A DNA stretch of 64,000 bases, taken from positions 310,001 to 374,000 of the forward strand of contig NZ_RDFA01000004.1 of NCBI RefSeq assembly GCF_004118325.1. The letters run 5' to 3'. Positions 52,624 to 61,756 of this stretch are shown in pieces. Position numbers and translations under genes: made by a program. This stretch comes from Halorientalis pallida. GTDB taxonomy: Archaea > Halobacteriota > Halobacteria > Halobacteriales > Haloarculaceae. The notes under the pieces are model-generated. The model was not told the origin of the DNA, searched no databases, and saw nothing but the letters and a program-made list of their open reading frames with translations. How positions within the stretch are numbered: the stretch's first letter is position 1; each line of letters starts with the position of its first letter.

Positions 52624-53231
52624 TCGGAACCAGACTCAACGTCGTCTTGCTCGCCGTGGTCGGACTGACAGTCCTCGGCGTCGCGGGCGTCACTGTCTAC
52701 TACGAGTACAGCGTCGGCGACGTGACCGACCGCGCAGAACGACTCGCCCAACAGAAAGCGACCGCCCAAGAGGAACTCGCGACCGTTCGGGGCGAACTCA
52801 ACGAAACCCGCGACCGACTCGCCAGCATCAACGAGAGCCTCGAAACCAGGCAGACGGACGTGCAGGACCTCACCGACCAACTGGAGGCCACGGAGCGCAA
52901 CCTCTCTACCGCCCGCGACCGGATCGACCGGCTGGAAAACGAACGGCAGGAACTCCAGCGCGAGGTCGACGACCTCCTGAACGAACGGGCGGACCTCAGG
53001 GGGCGGGTGACCGAACTCGAAGAGCGGCGCGACGAACTGCTCCAGGAGAATACCGACCTCCGGGCCCGCAACACGAACCTCCAGGACCTGACCGACGAAT
53101 TGAACGGCACCATCGACGATCAGGAGGATCGGATCGACGGCCTGAAGCAGGACAACGAAGCGCTGCAGGACGATCTCGACGTCGTCTGTGGGCAACTGAA
53201 CAACAGCGCGCAGTATTCGGAGTGTAACTGA
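52620..53231 (+). CDS. Membrane-anchored coiled-coil protein
   Basis: The 203-residue protein has one N-terminal transmembrane helix (LNVVLLAVVGLTVLGVAGVT) and then a single long coiled coil of Glu/Arg/Leu heptads (about residues 35-190). It ends with two cysteines. The ATG at 52620 overlaps the preceding stop by 4 nt. In a MoxR/VWA operon it may act as a spacer or tether, but this is inference. Confidence 0.88.
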   Translation: MIGTRLNVVLLAVVGLTVLGVAGVTVYYEYSVGDVTDRAERLAQQKATAQEELATVRGELNETRDRLASINESLETRQTDVQDLTDQLEATERNLSTARDRIDRLENERQELQREVDDLLNERADLRGRVTELEERRDELLQENTDLRARNTNLQDLTDELNGTIDDQEDRIDGLKQDNEALQDDLDVVCGQLNNSAQYSECN

Positions 53232-53232
53232 G

Positions 53233-54072
53233 ATGAGCGACGAACTGGAATCCGAACCCAGCGAGGAACGCACCGGGATCGAGCGCGCGGTCCGGGCGAT
53301 CAGGCGCGAGGGGTACAAGGCGGCCGCCCTCCACGCGGTGGTCGACGCCGTGGCCGTCTTCCTCGTCGTGAACCTGCTGACGCGGGTCGTCGCGGTGCCG
53401 TTGCCGGCGGTCGGCCCGGCCCGTGGCGGGACGGTCGCGGCCGTCGGCGTCGCCCTGCTGGCCGGCGGCGTCGAGTTCGGCCTCCGGGTCCGCTACTACA
53501 CGGTCGAGCGGTTCGAGGCGGCCAATCCGGTCGTCGCGGACGCGCTCCGGACCGCCCGGGACGCCGCGACCGACGGAGCCGAGACGCAGATGGCCCGCCG
53601 GCTCTATCGGGAGGTCACGGAGCGGCTTGCCGAGACCAGTGCCGGCGGCTTCCTCCACACCCGCTGGCTGTCGGTCAGCGCCGTCGTGGTCGTCCTGGCG
53701 AGCGCGCTGACGGTCCAGGCGGCCGTGGCGGGCGTCACGTTCGCGCCGACGACGAACACGACCGACGAGAGGCGCGGACCGGGATCGTTCGGCGGGTCGG
53801 ACAACGGCGTCTCCGAACTCCAGAATCCCGACGACGTGCTCGGCGAGCGCAAGGAGACCGCCGAGGGACGGGAGGAGATCGACGTGAACTTCTCACAGAG
53901 TCGCGGCGGCGGGGCCGGCGAGCAGGTCGACAGCTACGAAGACAGCGGGCTGTCGGCCGGTGGCGACGCCGTGGCGGCCCGCCAGGCCGGCTTCGCCGCC
54001 GATCGGAACCTCGAAGACGCGGATCTGGTGCGGGACTACAATCTGCGCGTCCAGCGTGATACCGATGACTGA
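53233..54072 (+). CDS. DUF7502-like membrane protein
   Basis: The 279-residue protein has three transmembrane segments (ALHAVVDAVAVFLVVNLLTR, a second at about residues 60-80, and WLSVSAVVVVLASALTVQAA) with a cytoplasmic loop of about 60 residues. A hydrophilic C-terminal half with GGGAGEQVDSYEDSGLSAGG follows. It is similar to haloarchaeal DUF7502 proteins seen beside MoxR ATPases. It begins 1 nt after the preceding stop. Confidence 0.78.
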   Translation: MSDELESEPSEERTGIERAVRAIRREGYKAAALHAVVDAVAVFLVVNLLTRVVAVPLPAVGPARGGTVAAVGVALLAGGVEFGLRVRYYTVERFEAANPVVADALRTARDAATDGAETQMARRLYREVTERLAETSAGGFLHTRWLSVSAVVVVLASALTVQAAVAGVTFAPTTNTTDERRGPGSFGGSDNGVSELQNPDDVLGERKETAEGREEIDVNFSQSRGGGAGEQVDSYEDSGLSAGGDAVAARQAGFAADRNLEDADLVRDYNLRVQRDTDD

Positions 54073-55018
54073 CGACACACTCGACGACGACGAGGTGGAC
54101 CGGATTCAGGAACGACTCGCGGCAGTCCGCGAGGAGGTGCGAAAGCGCCTCGTCGGCCAGGAAGCGGTGCTGGATCAGGTACTCGCTTGCCTGCTCGCCG
54201 ACGGGAACGCACTGCTAGAGAGCGTCCCCGGACTGGGCAAGACGATGCTGGTCCGGACCATCGCCGAGGTCACCGACTGCTCGTTCTCGCGGGTCCAGAA
54301 CACGCCGGACCTGATGCCGAGCGACATCACTGGCACCGAGATCATCCGGGAGACCCACGACGGCCGGGAGTTCACCTTCGAGCCCGGCCCCATCTTCGCC
54401 AACGTGGTGCTGGCAGACGAGATCAACCGTGCGACCCCCAAGACCCAGGCCGCGTTGCTGGAGGCGATGCAGGAACGGCAGGTCACCGCCGGCGGCGAGA
54501 CCCGGCACCTGCCCGATCCGTTCTTCGTGCTGGCGACACAGAATCCGGTGGAACAGGACGGAACCTACCCGCTTCCGGAGGCTCAGAAGGACCGCTTCCT
54601 GGCGAAGGTGCTCGTCGACTACCCCGACGAGGCGTCCGAGCGGGAGATCGTCGACCGGTACACCGGCCGATTAGACGACACCATTCCGGTCGAACAGCAG
54701 TTGGCGACCGCCGACCTCCTGCGCGCCCAGGAACTCGTCCGCCAGGTCCCGATCGCCGACGACATCCGGGATCGGGTGGTCGAACTGGTGCGGGCGACCC
54801 GCACGGCCGATCGACTGGAGTACGGCGCGAGTCCGCGGGCGAGCATGGGACTGGTCGTGCTGTCGAAGGCCCGCGCGTTCATGGCCGGCCGCGCCCACGT
54901 CACCGGCGAGGACGTAGAGGCGATGGCGCGCCCGGTGTTGCGACACCGCGTCGTCGTGGACTTCCGGGCCCAGCGGGACGGCGTGACCGCCGACATCGTG
55001 ATCGGAGACCTGCTGTGA
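54065..55018 (+). CDS. MoxR-family AAA+ ATPase
   Basis: The 317-residue MoxR-type ATPase has Walker A ESVPGLGKTMLV (about residues 52-63), the loop motif FSRVQNTPDLMPSDITGTEI, Walker B FANVVLADEINRATPKTQAA and the sensor ATQNPVEQDGTYPLPEAQKD. MoxR proteins work with VWA-domain substrates or partners to mature or insert cofactors. Its start overlaps the upstream gene by 8 nt and its stop overlaps the DUF58 start by 3 nt. Confidence 0.96.
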   Translation: MTDDTLDDDEVDRIQERLAAVREEVRKRLVGQEAVLDQVLACLLADGNALLESVPGLGKTMLVRTIAEVTDCSFSRVQNTPDLMPSDITGTEIIRETHDGREFTFEPGPIFANVVLADEINRATPKTQAALLEAMQERQVTAGGETRHLPDPFFVLATQNPVEQDGTYPLPEAQKDRFLAKVLVDYPDEASEREIVDRYTGRLDDTIPVEQQLATADLLRAQELVRQVPIADDIRDRVVELVRATRTADRLEYGASPRASMGLVVLSKARAFMAGRAHVTGEDVEAMARPVLRHRVVVDFRAQRDGVTADIVIGDLL

Positions 55019-55887
55019 TCGAACCCACCTTCCTCGACGAACTGGCCCGGTTCGACCCCTCCGTCCAGCGACGGGTCGACGCCGTCCAGCAGGGCGAACA
55101 GCGCTCGACGGAGGTCGGGGAGGGGCTGACCTTCAGCGACCACCGCAAGTACACCCCCGGCGACGACACCCGGCTGGTCGACTGGCGCGTGTACGCCCGC
55201 ACCGAGGAACTGTACGTCAAACAGTACGAGGCAGAGCGCAACCTCACCGTCCACGTCCTGCTCGACGCCAGCACGTCGATGGACTTCGGCGGCGATCGGG
55301 CGAAGCCGGCGACCCCACACAAGTTCGAGTACGCCGCCAAACTGGGGCTTGGCTTCGCGGCACTCGCGGCGGCCGAGGGGAACGATTTCCGGTTCTCACT
55401 GCTCGGCGAGACCTTCGAGCGGATCGACCGCAACCGCTCGACTCAGGGCGAAGTCATGCGGTTGATCGAACGGCTGAACGAGACCGACCCCGACGGGGAG
55501 ACGGACTTCCGGACGGCCTGTGAAGACTACGCCGCGACCGTCGACTCGAAGGCGCTGGTCCTCGTGGCGAGTGACTTCCTCGACGACCCCGCCGAGATCG
55601 AGGCGGGGCTGGCTGCCCTCCAGCGTAACGACCTGACGCTCGCACAGGTCCTCGCGCCCGACGAGCGGGACCCGCCGGCGCGGGGCGACACGATCTTCCG
55701 CGACCCGGAAGCCGACACGAAACTGCGGACGTACTTCGGCGCGAACGTCGAACGCCGCTACTACGACCGGCTCCAGTCCCACCTCGACGAGATCGAAGCG
55801 GTGGGGGACCGCCTGGGCGCGCGCCACGTCGCCGTCGACACCGGCGCGGACTTCTTCGATACCTTCGGCGAGGTCTGGGTGGAGTGA
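55015..55887 (+). CDS. DUF58-domain protein
   Basis: The 290-residue protein starts with GTG and has the DUF58 signature FSDHRKYTPGDDTRLVDWRV followed by RTEELYVKQYEAERNLTVHV and a VWA-like core LLDASTSMDFGGDRA. DUF58 genes are standard partners of MoxR. It ends the six-gene operon; an AT-rich intergenic region of about 250 bp follows. Confidence 0.94.
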   Translation: MIEPTFLDELARFDPSVQRRVDAVQQGEQRSTEVGEGLTFSDHRKYTPGDDTRLVDWRVYARTEELYVKQYEAERNLTVHVLLDASTSMDFGGDRAKPATPHKFEYAAKLGLGFAALAAAEGNDFRFSLLGETFERIDRNRSTQGEVMRLIERLNETDPDGETDFRTACEDYAATVDSKALVLVASDFLDDPAEIEAGLAALQRNDLTLAQVLAPDERDPPARGDTIFRDPEADTKLRTYFGANVERRYYDRLQSHLDEIEAVGDRLGARHVAVDTGADFFDTFGEVWVE

Positions 55888-56045
55888 GACGGGGATCAGA
55901 TTCGGTATCCGACCCGGACTGTACAATTAATCAGTTCTAGAACCGTAACTTCCTGACATCGGACTCGATACCCGACGTAGATCGAAATTATCCGGGATGA
56001 TTCTCGGGCAGATACGTATTTATCGGTGTTTCGAGAGGGGAAAAC

Positions 56046-56141
56046 ATGGCAAATAGTCCCAACGTTTCTTTGAGTTTGTTGGAGTGCCGACCGTCCGTCG
56101 GGTGGCGACGGGCGAAGCCACACGCAGGAGGCCGCGCATGA
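56046..56141 (+). CDS. Candidate 31-codon leader ORF before the surface protein
   Basis: A TATA-like ATTTATCG at about 56017-56024 precedes ATG 56046. The ORF is MANSPNVSLSLLECRPSVGW plus a basic tail. Its TGA at 56139-56141 overlaps the next ATG at 56138 (ATGA), so translation of the large gene could be coupled to it. The peptide has no recognisable family. Confidence 0.45.
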   Translation: MANSPNVSLSLLECRPSVGWRRAKPHAGGRA

Positions 56142-59100
56142 CGGCGGGCCGGAAGGTCCGGGCGGTGGTGCTGTCGGCGGTACTGGTGTTCTCCGTGCTT
56201 GTGGGTCCGGTCGCCGTGAGCGCGGAGACGCTCGGCGGCGGGAACGTCTCGGTCACCGGGGTCGGGAACGCACCGGACGTGGTCGTCAACGACGCGACCA
56301 TCGAGACCAGCACGTCCTCGACGGTCGAAGTCGGGTACAGTACGACGATGGACCCGAGCAACATCGAACTGCGGCTGTACAACGACTCCAGCAGGGACCT
56401 CCTGGCGGCCAAGACCTCCGGGTTCGAGTCCAAGGAGGGCGTGGTCGCGATGACGGTGCCGGACAGCAGTGCCGCGGGCGTCCCGGCCAGCGGCTCCATT
56501 CCCGTTCGGGTCCGACTCAAGAACGGCGGAACCGACGCCATGATCACCTCGGACACCGCGGTGTTCGCGGTCGATACGCCGCCGGTCGTCACCGAGGTGA
56601 CGCTGGGTAACGACGGGAGCGACAACCTCGCGCTCTCGTTCACGTCGGACGAGCGGCTCAGCACGAACGCGGGCGACGTGACCGTGACCGTCGACGGCCC
56701 CACGAGCGGTGCCGACGTGTACACGTTCTCCCGGAGCGACTTCGTCGAGGGGAGTCAGGACGGTCTGTACACTTACTCGCTGGCGACGACCCAGTCCTAC
56801 GACGATGGGGAGGGGACGTACGCGGTCACGGTCGACGACGCCGTGGACACGAACGGGCTGAACGGCGGGGAGAACGGGGTCGGGAGTGACCTGTTCGGCA
56901 CCCACTCCTACGGCTCGGACACGACGCCGCCGTCGATCTCGAACGTCCAGTTCGGCGAATCCAGCGGCGACATGATGGCACAGTTCGACTCCGACGAGCA
57001 ACTCGGCACGAACAGCGGCGACGTCGGCGTGACGGTGACCGGTCCCAACGGCAAGAGCTACGCCTTCGACCGCACGCAGTTCGTCGAGAGCGGGACCGGT
57101 CCGTTCACGTACTCGCTGTCGGCCAGGCAGGCGTTCGACGACGGTGACGGCATCTACGGGCTGAGCGTCGACGACGTCAGAGACGCCGCCGGCAACAACG
57201 GCGGGATGAACGGTGCTGGCAGCGGCCTCACCGCCGGCTACGAATACAGTTCCGGCGGCGACGGCGGCGGTGACGGTGACGGCGGCGGTGACGGTGACGG
57301 CGGCATCAACTACCCGCCAGCCCCGTCGGTCGACTTCCACACCACCGAGATCGACACGAACACGCTCACGACACTTTTCGTCACGTTCAACGCGACCGGC
57401 GAAGTCGCCAGCAAAGACGACATCGAATTGTGGTTCTACGACGACACCAACGCCCCGGGGACGCCCATCGCCAAGCGGACGACCGTCGAGGCGACCAAGG
57501 GGCTGACGACCGTGCAAATACCGAAAGACAAGGTCGGGTCCAGCGACTTCACCGGGAAGATCGAACTCGTCGACACGAGCGGAGAGAGCCCGACGGCCCT
57601 GTCCAGTAGCTCGAAGACGATCGTCGTCTACGAGGGTGTCAGTCTCTCTGTGAGCCGGACCACGCTCACCGAAGAGGCAGACTCCGGCCTCGACGTGACC
57701 TACGACCTCGGCAACATCGACAAGGCCAACGCCAAGATCGTGGTCGCGGAGACGACCATCGACTCCGGCTGGGGGACCGAGTACGTGACTCCGAACGCAC
57801 AGAGCGGGACGATCACGATCGACAAGGAGGCCTCCGAGATCAACCGGAACCTGACCGTCATCGCTCACGTCAAAGACACCTCACGCAGCCGGCAGGTTCA
57901 GTCCTCGATCGCACGGACCTGCATCGGGAAGGCCAGCTCGCCGTGTCCCAGTGTCGTCTCGACCTCCGTCAAGAACGCCGCGACCGGAGAGGAGATCACC
58001 GGCGTCGACGTGGCCACCGAGTGGAACTGGTTCATGAACGGCGTCGACTGGCACCTCCACCCCAGCGGTCAGCCCGACACCAGAGAGATCGACGGCGTCG
58101 ACGGCATCGACAGCTCCACGATGCTGGCAGTGAACCTGACAGTCGACAAGTTCGATCCCCTGTTCCTGCTGGGCAACGGCGAGGCGAAAAACTGGTCGAC
58201 CACGGCGGTAGACGACACCACCACCCGGATCACTTACTACGTGACCCCGGCCGATGCGTACTGGCACGACCAGATCCGCAACCCCGACCCCAACGAGTGG
58301 CCGCTGGCGAACGCCTCCGCCAACACCCACTACGACGCCATCGTCGATATGACCCAGGTGTCGCTCGAAGGGTCGGTGAAAGACGAGTTCCGCGAGAAGC
58401 TCCGGGGCGGGATGGTCGCGACCGACGCACAGGCGTTCGCCCCGCCGCGGTACACCGCACCGTCGAACGGCGACCCCGGGAAACTGGAAATCAGCGTGGC
58501 GTCACCGCACTTCCAGAACGACGGCGCGACGGTCAACAGGGGGTTTTACAACGCCATCATTCCGTCAGGTATCGTCTCGGACTGGAGCATCAACGCCAAA
58601 CAGCTGACCGGCAACTACCAGGGAGCCGACGTACCCCTCGACGTCGAGGAACTCGACGACGGGAACATCAAGGTCACTGCGGACATCCACTACTCTTCGG
58701 GGACGGTCACGCTGTCGGGTAATCCCGACAAGCCGGTCGCCGACGCCGGCTCCGACCAGACCGTCGAGGAAGGCGCGTCAGTGACGCTGGACGGGAGCGG
58801 ATCCACCGACAACAACGGCATCACGAGCTACGAGTGGGACGTGAACGACGACGGAACCTACGAGAAGACCGGCGCCAGCGTCTCCCACACCTACTCGACG
58901 ACCGGCACGGAGACGGTGACCCTCCGGGTCAGTGACGGCTCGGACAACACCGCGACCGATACCGTGACCATCACGGTCGAAGCCGCCACCAGCAGTGGCG
59001 GCGGTGGTGGTGGCGGTGGCGGCAGTGGCGGCGGCAGTTCCGGAAGCAGCGGTTCGGCGACGACCGCCACCACGACGGAGACGACCGTCGAGCGAACGGC

Positions 59101-59989
59101 GAGCGGGACCTCGGTCACCGTCACCAATCCGGGCGACGAGCCCGTCACTGCCGACGTCGGCGGGTCCAGCGAGAGCGGGCGCGTCACCGTCGACCGGCTG
59201 ACCGTCACCACGACGACCAGCGACGACTACACCCTCGACGTGTCGGCCTACGACCGGGAGCCCGATGACGCCGCCGCCGAGGCGACCGACCGTGACGTGG
59301 GAACCGAACCGATGGGCTACGTCCAGGTCGACCACTCGGTGTCCGACGCGGGCATCGACGGCGTGACCTTCGAGTTCGAGGTCTCTGCATCCACGCTGAG
59401 CGAGCGCGACCTCGCCCCCGAGGACGTGGTGCTGTACCGCTACCACGACGGCTCCTGGGGCGGGCTGGAGACGACGCCGGTCGACCGGACCGATGGCGCA
59501 CACCAGTTCGAGGCCGACTCGCCGGGGCTCTCGACGTTCGCTATCGGCGCGAAACACCGGGCCGTCCTGTCGGTGGTCACAGCGACCACCGACGCCACCG
59601 AACTCGTCGTCGGCGAGACCGCGTCGGTCACGGTGTCCGTCGAGAACGACGGGTCCATCGAGGGGACGACGACCCTCGAACTCACCGCAGGAGAGACAGC
59701 GCTTGCCAGTCGGAACGTGACCGTCGCCGCGGGCGCGAACGAGACGGTCCGGTTGGACGCCACCTTCGAGTCGGTCGGCGACTACGCACTCCGCGTGGCC
59801 GACGCCGACGTGGGCGAAGTTTCGGTCGTCACAGCGGCCGCCACGGCGACGGCTACCCCGCTGCCGGCCACCGCGACCGAGACCGCCACCACGTCGTCCG
59901 GGGCCGGTCCCGGATTCGGTCCCCTCGCCGCCGCGCTCGCGCTGGTCGCCGCCGCGTTGCTGGCGGCCCGCCGACGCCGCGAGCGGTAA
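56138..59989 (+). CDS. Large PGF-CTERM surface protein with PKD domain
   Basis: The 1283-residue protein has a Sec-type signal (VRAVVLSAVLVFSVLVGPVA, cleavage near AVSA-ETL). Two or more Ig-like repeats follow that each contain a PSISNVQFGESSGDM-like strand and a SDEQLGTNSGDVGVTVTGPN motif. Two aspartate/glycine-rich linkers precede a mid-region with TEWNWFMNGVDWHLHPSGQP and an apparent PKD domain (SVTLDGSGSTDNNGITSYEW). A Ser/Gly/Thr-rich stalk, a PGF-pre-PGF-type region and a C-terminal PGF-CTERM anchor (PGFGPLAAALALVAAALLAA) complete it. The ATG is preceded by AGGAGG at 56126-56131, a clear ribosome-binding site. Archaeosortase processing is expected. Confidence 0.9.
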   Translation: MTAGRKVRAVVLSAVLVFSVLVGPVAVSAETLGGGNVSVTGVGNAPDVVVNDATIETSTSSTVEVGYSTTMDPSNIELRLYNDSSRDLLAAKTSGFESKEGVVAMTVPDSSAAGVPASGSIPVRVRLKNGGTDAMITSDTAVFAVDTPPVVTEVTLGNDGSDNLALSFTSDERLSTNAGDVTVTVDGPTSGADVYTFSRSDFVEGSQDGLYTYSLATTQSYDDGEGTYAVTVDDAVDTNGLNGGENGVGSDLFGTHSYGSDTTPPSISNVQFGESSGDMMAQFDSDEQLGTNSGDVGVTVTGPNGKSYAFDRTQFVESGTGPFTYSLSARQAFDDGDGIYGLSVDDVRDAAGNNGGMNGAGSGLTAGYEYSSGGDGGGDGDGGGDGDGGINYPPAPSVDFHTTEIDTNTLTTLFVTFNATGEVASKDDIELWFYDDTNAPGTPIAKRTTVEATKGLTTVQIPKDKVGSSDFTGKIELVDTSGESPTALSSSSKTIVVYEGVSLSVSRTTLTEEADSGLDVTYDLGNIDKANAKIVVAETTIDSGWGTEYVTPNAQSGTITIDKEASEINRNLTVIAHVKDTSRSRQVQSSIARTCIGKASSPCPSVVSTSVKNAATGEEITGVDVATEWNWFMNGVDWHLHPSGQPDTREIDGVDGIDSSTMLAVNLTVDKFDPLFLLGNGEAKNWSTTAVDDTTTRITYYVTPADAYWHDQIRNPDPNEWPLANASANTHYDAIVDMTQVSLEGSVKDEFREKLRGGMVATDAQAFAPPRYTAPSNGDPGKLEISVASPHFQNDGATVNRGFYNAIIPSGIVSDWSINAKQLTGNYQGADVPLDVEELDDGNIKVTADIHYSSGTVTLSGNPDKPVADAGSDQTVEEGASVTLDGSGSTDNNGITSYEWDVNDDGTYEKTGASVSHTYSTTGTETVTLRVSDGSDNTATDTVTITVEAATSSGGGGGGGGGSGGGSSGSSGSATTATTTETTVERTASGTSVTVTNPGDEPVTADVGGSSESGRVTVDRLTVTTTTSDDYTLDVSAYDREPDDAAAEATDRDVGTEPMGYVQVDHSVSDAGIDGVTFEFEVSASTLSERDLAPEDVVLYRYHDGSWGGLETTPVDRTDGAHQFEADSPGLSTFAIGAKHRAVLSVVTATTDATELVVGETASVTVSVENDGSIEGTTTLELTAGETALASRNVTVAAGANETVRLDATFESVGDYALRVADADVGEVSVVTAAATATATPLPATATETATTSSGAGPGFGPLAAALALVAAALLAARRRRER

Positions 59990-60061
59990 CCTCCCGTCGA
60001 ACTGCCTTTCTATCCGACAGATGGCAGCAGTATTCATATCCTCTGGACGCGAGAGGGAGCT

Positions 60062-60124
60062 ATGAGTCACCGACAGACTCCAACCGCACAGCGGCGCACA
60101 GGGTGGCCCGCGGAGGGTGAGTGA
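60062..60124 (+). CDS. Candidate 20-codon ORF before the DUF4870 protein
   Basis: A TATA-like TATTCATATCC at about 60031-60041 precedes an ATG at 60062. The tiny ORF reads MSHRQTPTAQRRTGWPAEGE, and its stop ends 1 nt before ATG 60126. GGAGGG near its end could act as the ribosome-binding site of the next gene. Confidence 0.35.
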   Translation: MSHRQTPTAQRRTGWPAEGE

Positions 60125-60125
60125 G

Positions 60126-60578
60126 ATGGCGACGAGGGAACCGGACGAGCCGACCGGCGGGCAGTTGGCCGGCGGGCCGGACGACGGCACCGCCGGACAG
60201 ACCCGGACGGACGAGGTGAGGGCGGCGACCGGGACCGGCCTCGACCCGAACCAGGGGGCGGCGATCGCGTACCTGCTGGGCGCGCTCACGGCCGTACTCG
60301 TGCTCGTGCTCGAAGACGACGAGTTCGTGCGCTTCCACGCCGTCCAGAGCATCGCGCTGACCGTGGTAGCCGTCGGGGCGTACGTCGTCCTCGGCGTCGT
60401 CACGACCGTGTTCGCGTTCGTGCCCCTGATCGGCGGCCTGTTCGTGGCGCTGTTCGCCATCGTCTCCCTGCTGATCGGGCTGGCCGGCTTCGGGGTGTGG
60501 CTGTTCGCGATGTACCAGGCCTACAGCGGCGAGTGGTTCGAGTTCCCGATCGTCGGCGGGTTCGCGCGACGGTACTGA
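60126..60578 (+). CDS. DUF4870-type small membrane protein
   Basis: The 150-residue protein has a disordered front, then three to four hydrophobic segments (AAIAYLLGALTAVLVLVLED, VVAVGAYVVLGVVTTVFAFV, LFVALFAIVSLLIGLAGFGV) with the family motif DEFVRFHAVQSIAL and a final WLFAMYQAYSGEWFEFPIVG. These are Tic20/DUF4870-like proteins without assigned activity. An in-frame GTG at 60117 is possible but too close to the GGAGG sequence. Confidence 0.85.
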   Translation: MATREPDEPTGGQLAGGPDDGTAGQTRTDEVRAATGTGLDPNQGAAIAYLLGALTAVLVLVLEDDEFVRFHAVQSIALTVVAVGAYVVLGVVTTVFAFVPLIGGLFVALFAIVSLLIGLAGFGVWLFAMYQAYSGEWFEFPIVGGFARRY

Positions 60579-60738
60579 CGGGCCGGGTTCGGACGGTTCC
60601 GGCCGCGGACGCCCCCGTTCCGACGGGACACAACGTATCTAGAGGCTAGTTTCATAGTACTGACTACCAGAGTTCTCGCCACGGACGGAACGGTCGATTA
60701 CCGGCGGGCGGCGGCCACACGACGCGAGTCTCGAAACC

Positions 60739-60810
60739 ATGATTCGAAGCACACGAAACGGAGCGGACGGGCGACACGAACCGGCGAGCACGGCGAGGGC
60801 GGTGGCATGA
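60739..60810 (+). CDS. Candidate 23-codon ORF overlapping the next start
   Basis: ATG 60739 opens MIRSTRNGADGRHEPASTAR plus three residues. The TGA at 60808-60810 overlaps the ATG of the next gene (60807) as ATGA. The nearest convincing AT-rich promoter is at about 60636-60660, so the leader would be longer than usual here. Confidence 0.3.
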   Translation: MIRSTRNGADGRHEPASTARAVA

Positions 60811-61439
60811 CCGCCGGGCTGGTCGTCGCGGTACTCGCGTCGTCGATAGTGACACAGATCACGGGACAGCTCCCCGGCAACGTCGCCGAACTCGTCGGGG
60901 CACTCCCGAACCCGACGACGCCGGCCGGCGTCCTCTTCTACGCCGCCTGGGGCGTCTTCGGCGTCGCCGGCGCGAAGAAACTCGTCGGCCGGATGCGCTC
61001 GGGCAAGGGCCCGGCACCGACGGTGAACCAGGAGGCGAGCCAGGTCAACACCGGCGCGACGACCGTCGGGTCGGAATCCGGCGGCGGCGCGAACGGCCAC
61101 GGGAAGTCCGGGTTCGGCCAGTCGGTGGCGTTCACGCTCCCCGGGTTCCTGCCCGTCTCGAAGGGCATCAGGGAAGTGACGACCAACGAGGTCCACGCGC
61201 TGGAGCTGGGGGCGATCGTCGGCTTCGTCGCGGTCTGGTTGATCCACATCGGCCGGCGCGACGCCGGCTTCGGACTGGCCCTGGTGTTCGTCGGCGGATC
61301 GCTGGGTTACAAGCGCTACAAGTCGAAGGCGTTCAAGACCATCCGAATGGAGCCGTGGTACGCGCTCATGGCCTTCGCCGCCGGCGGCATCGTTGCCGCA
61401 CTGGTTTTCGACCCCGCGCTGGTGACCCAGTTCCTCTGA
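60807..61439 (+). CDS. Unknown membrane protein
   Basis: The 210-residue protein has a hydrophobic start (TAGLVVAVLASSIVTQITGQ), a second segment (VLFYAAWGVFGVAGAKKLVG), a disordered Gly/Asn-rich loop and three further segments near the C-terminus (GAIVGFVAVWLIHIGR, FGLALVFVGGSLGY, YALMAFAAGGIVAALVFDPA). I do not recognise a family. The gene ends 1 nt before the start of the next gene, so the two form a unit. Confidence 0.75.
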   Translation: MTAGLVVAVLASSIVTQITGQLPGNVAELVGALPNPTTPAGVLFYAAWGVFGVAGAKKLVGRMRSGKGPAPTVNQEASQVNTGATTVGSESGGGANGHGKSGFGQSVAFTLPGFLPVSKGIREVTTNEVHALELGAIVGFVAVWLIHIGRRDAGFGLALVFVGGSLGYKRYKSKAFKTIRMEPWYALMAFAAGGIVAALVFDPALVTQFL

Positions 61440-61440
61440 G

Positions 61441-61755
61441 ATGGTCGTCGACGACTTCGTCCGCACCGTCGGTCTCGGCGCGCTCGCCCCGCCGCTGCAG
61501 GTACTGGTCGCCACCGTCGGCGTCGGGCTGGGCGTGAAGGTCGGCGCGCTCGCGCTGTGGCAGCGGACCGACGACCTGATCGCGCCGACGACCTACCTGA
61601 AGCTCGGTACACTGCTGGCCGCCTCGGCGGTCGTCGTCGTGGTCGGCGTCCGCCGTGGCGTCTTCCAGGGGTCGGTCGGCGTCGGCGCGCAGACGGTGTA
61701 CGCGCTGGTACTGGCGAAGGTCGTGGATCAAGTGTCTCTCATCCTGCGGAACTGA
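61441..61755 (+). CDS. Small three-TM membrane protein
   Basis: The 104-residue protein begins 1 nt after the preceding stop and has three hydrophobic segments (PPLQVLVATVGVGLGVKVGA, YLKLGTLLAASAVVVVVGVR and a last one ending VDQVSLIL). It is convergent with the PKD protein, with stops 1 bp apart. The function is unknown. Confidence 0.75.
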   Translation: MVVDDFVRTVGLGALAPPLQVLVATVGVGLGVKVGALALWQRTDDLIAPTTYLKLGTLLAASAVVVVVGVRRGVFQGSVGVGAQTVYALVLAKVVDQVSLILRN

Positions 61756-61756
61756 G

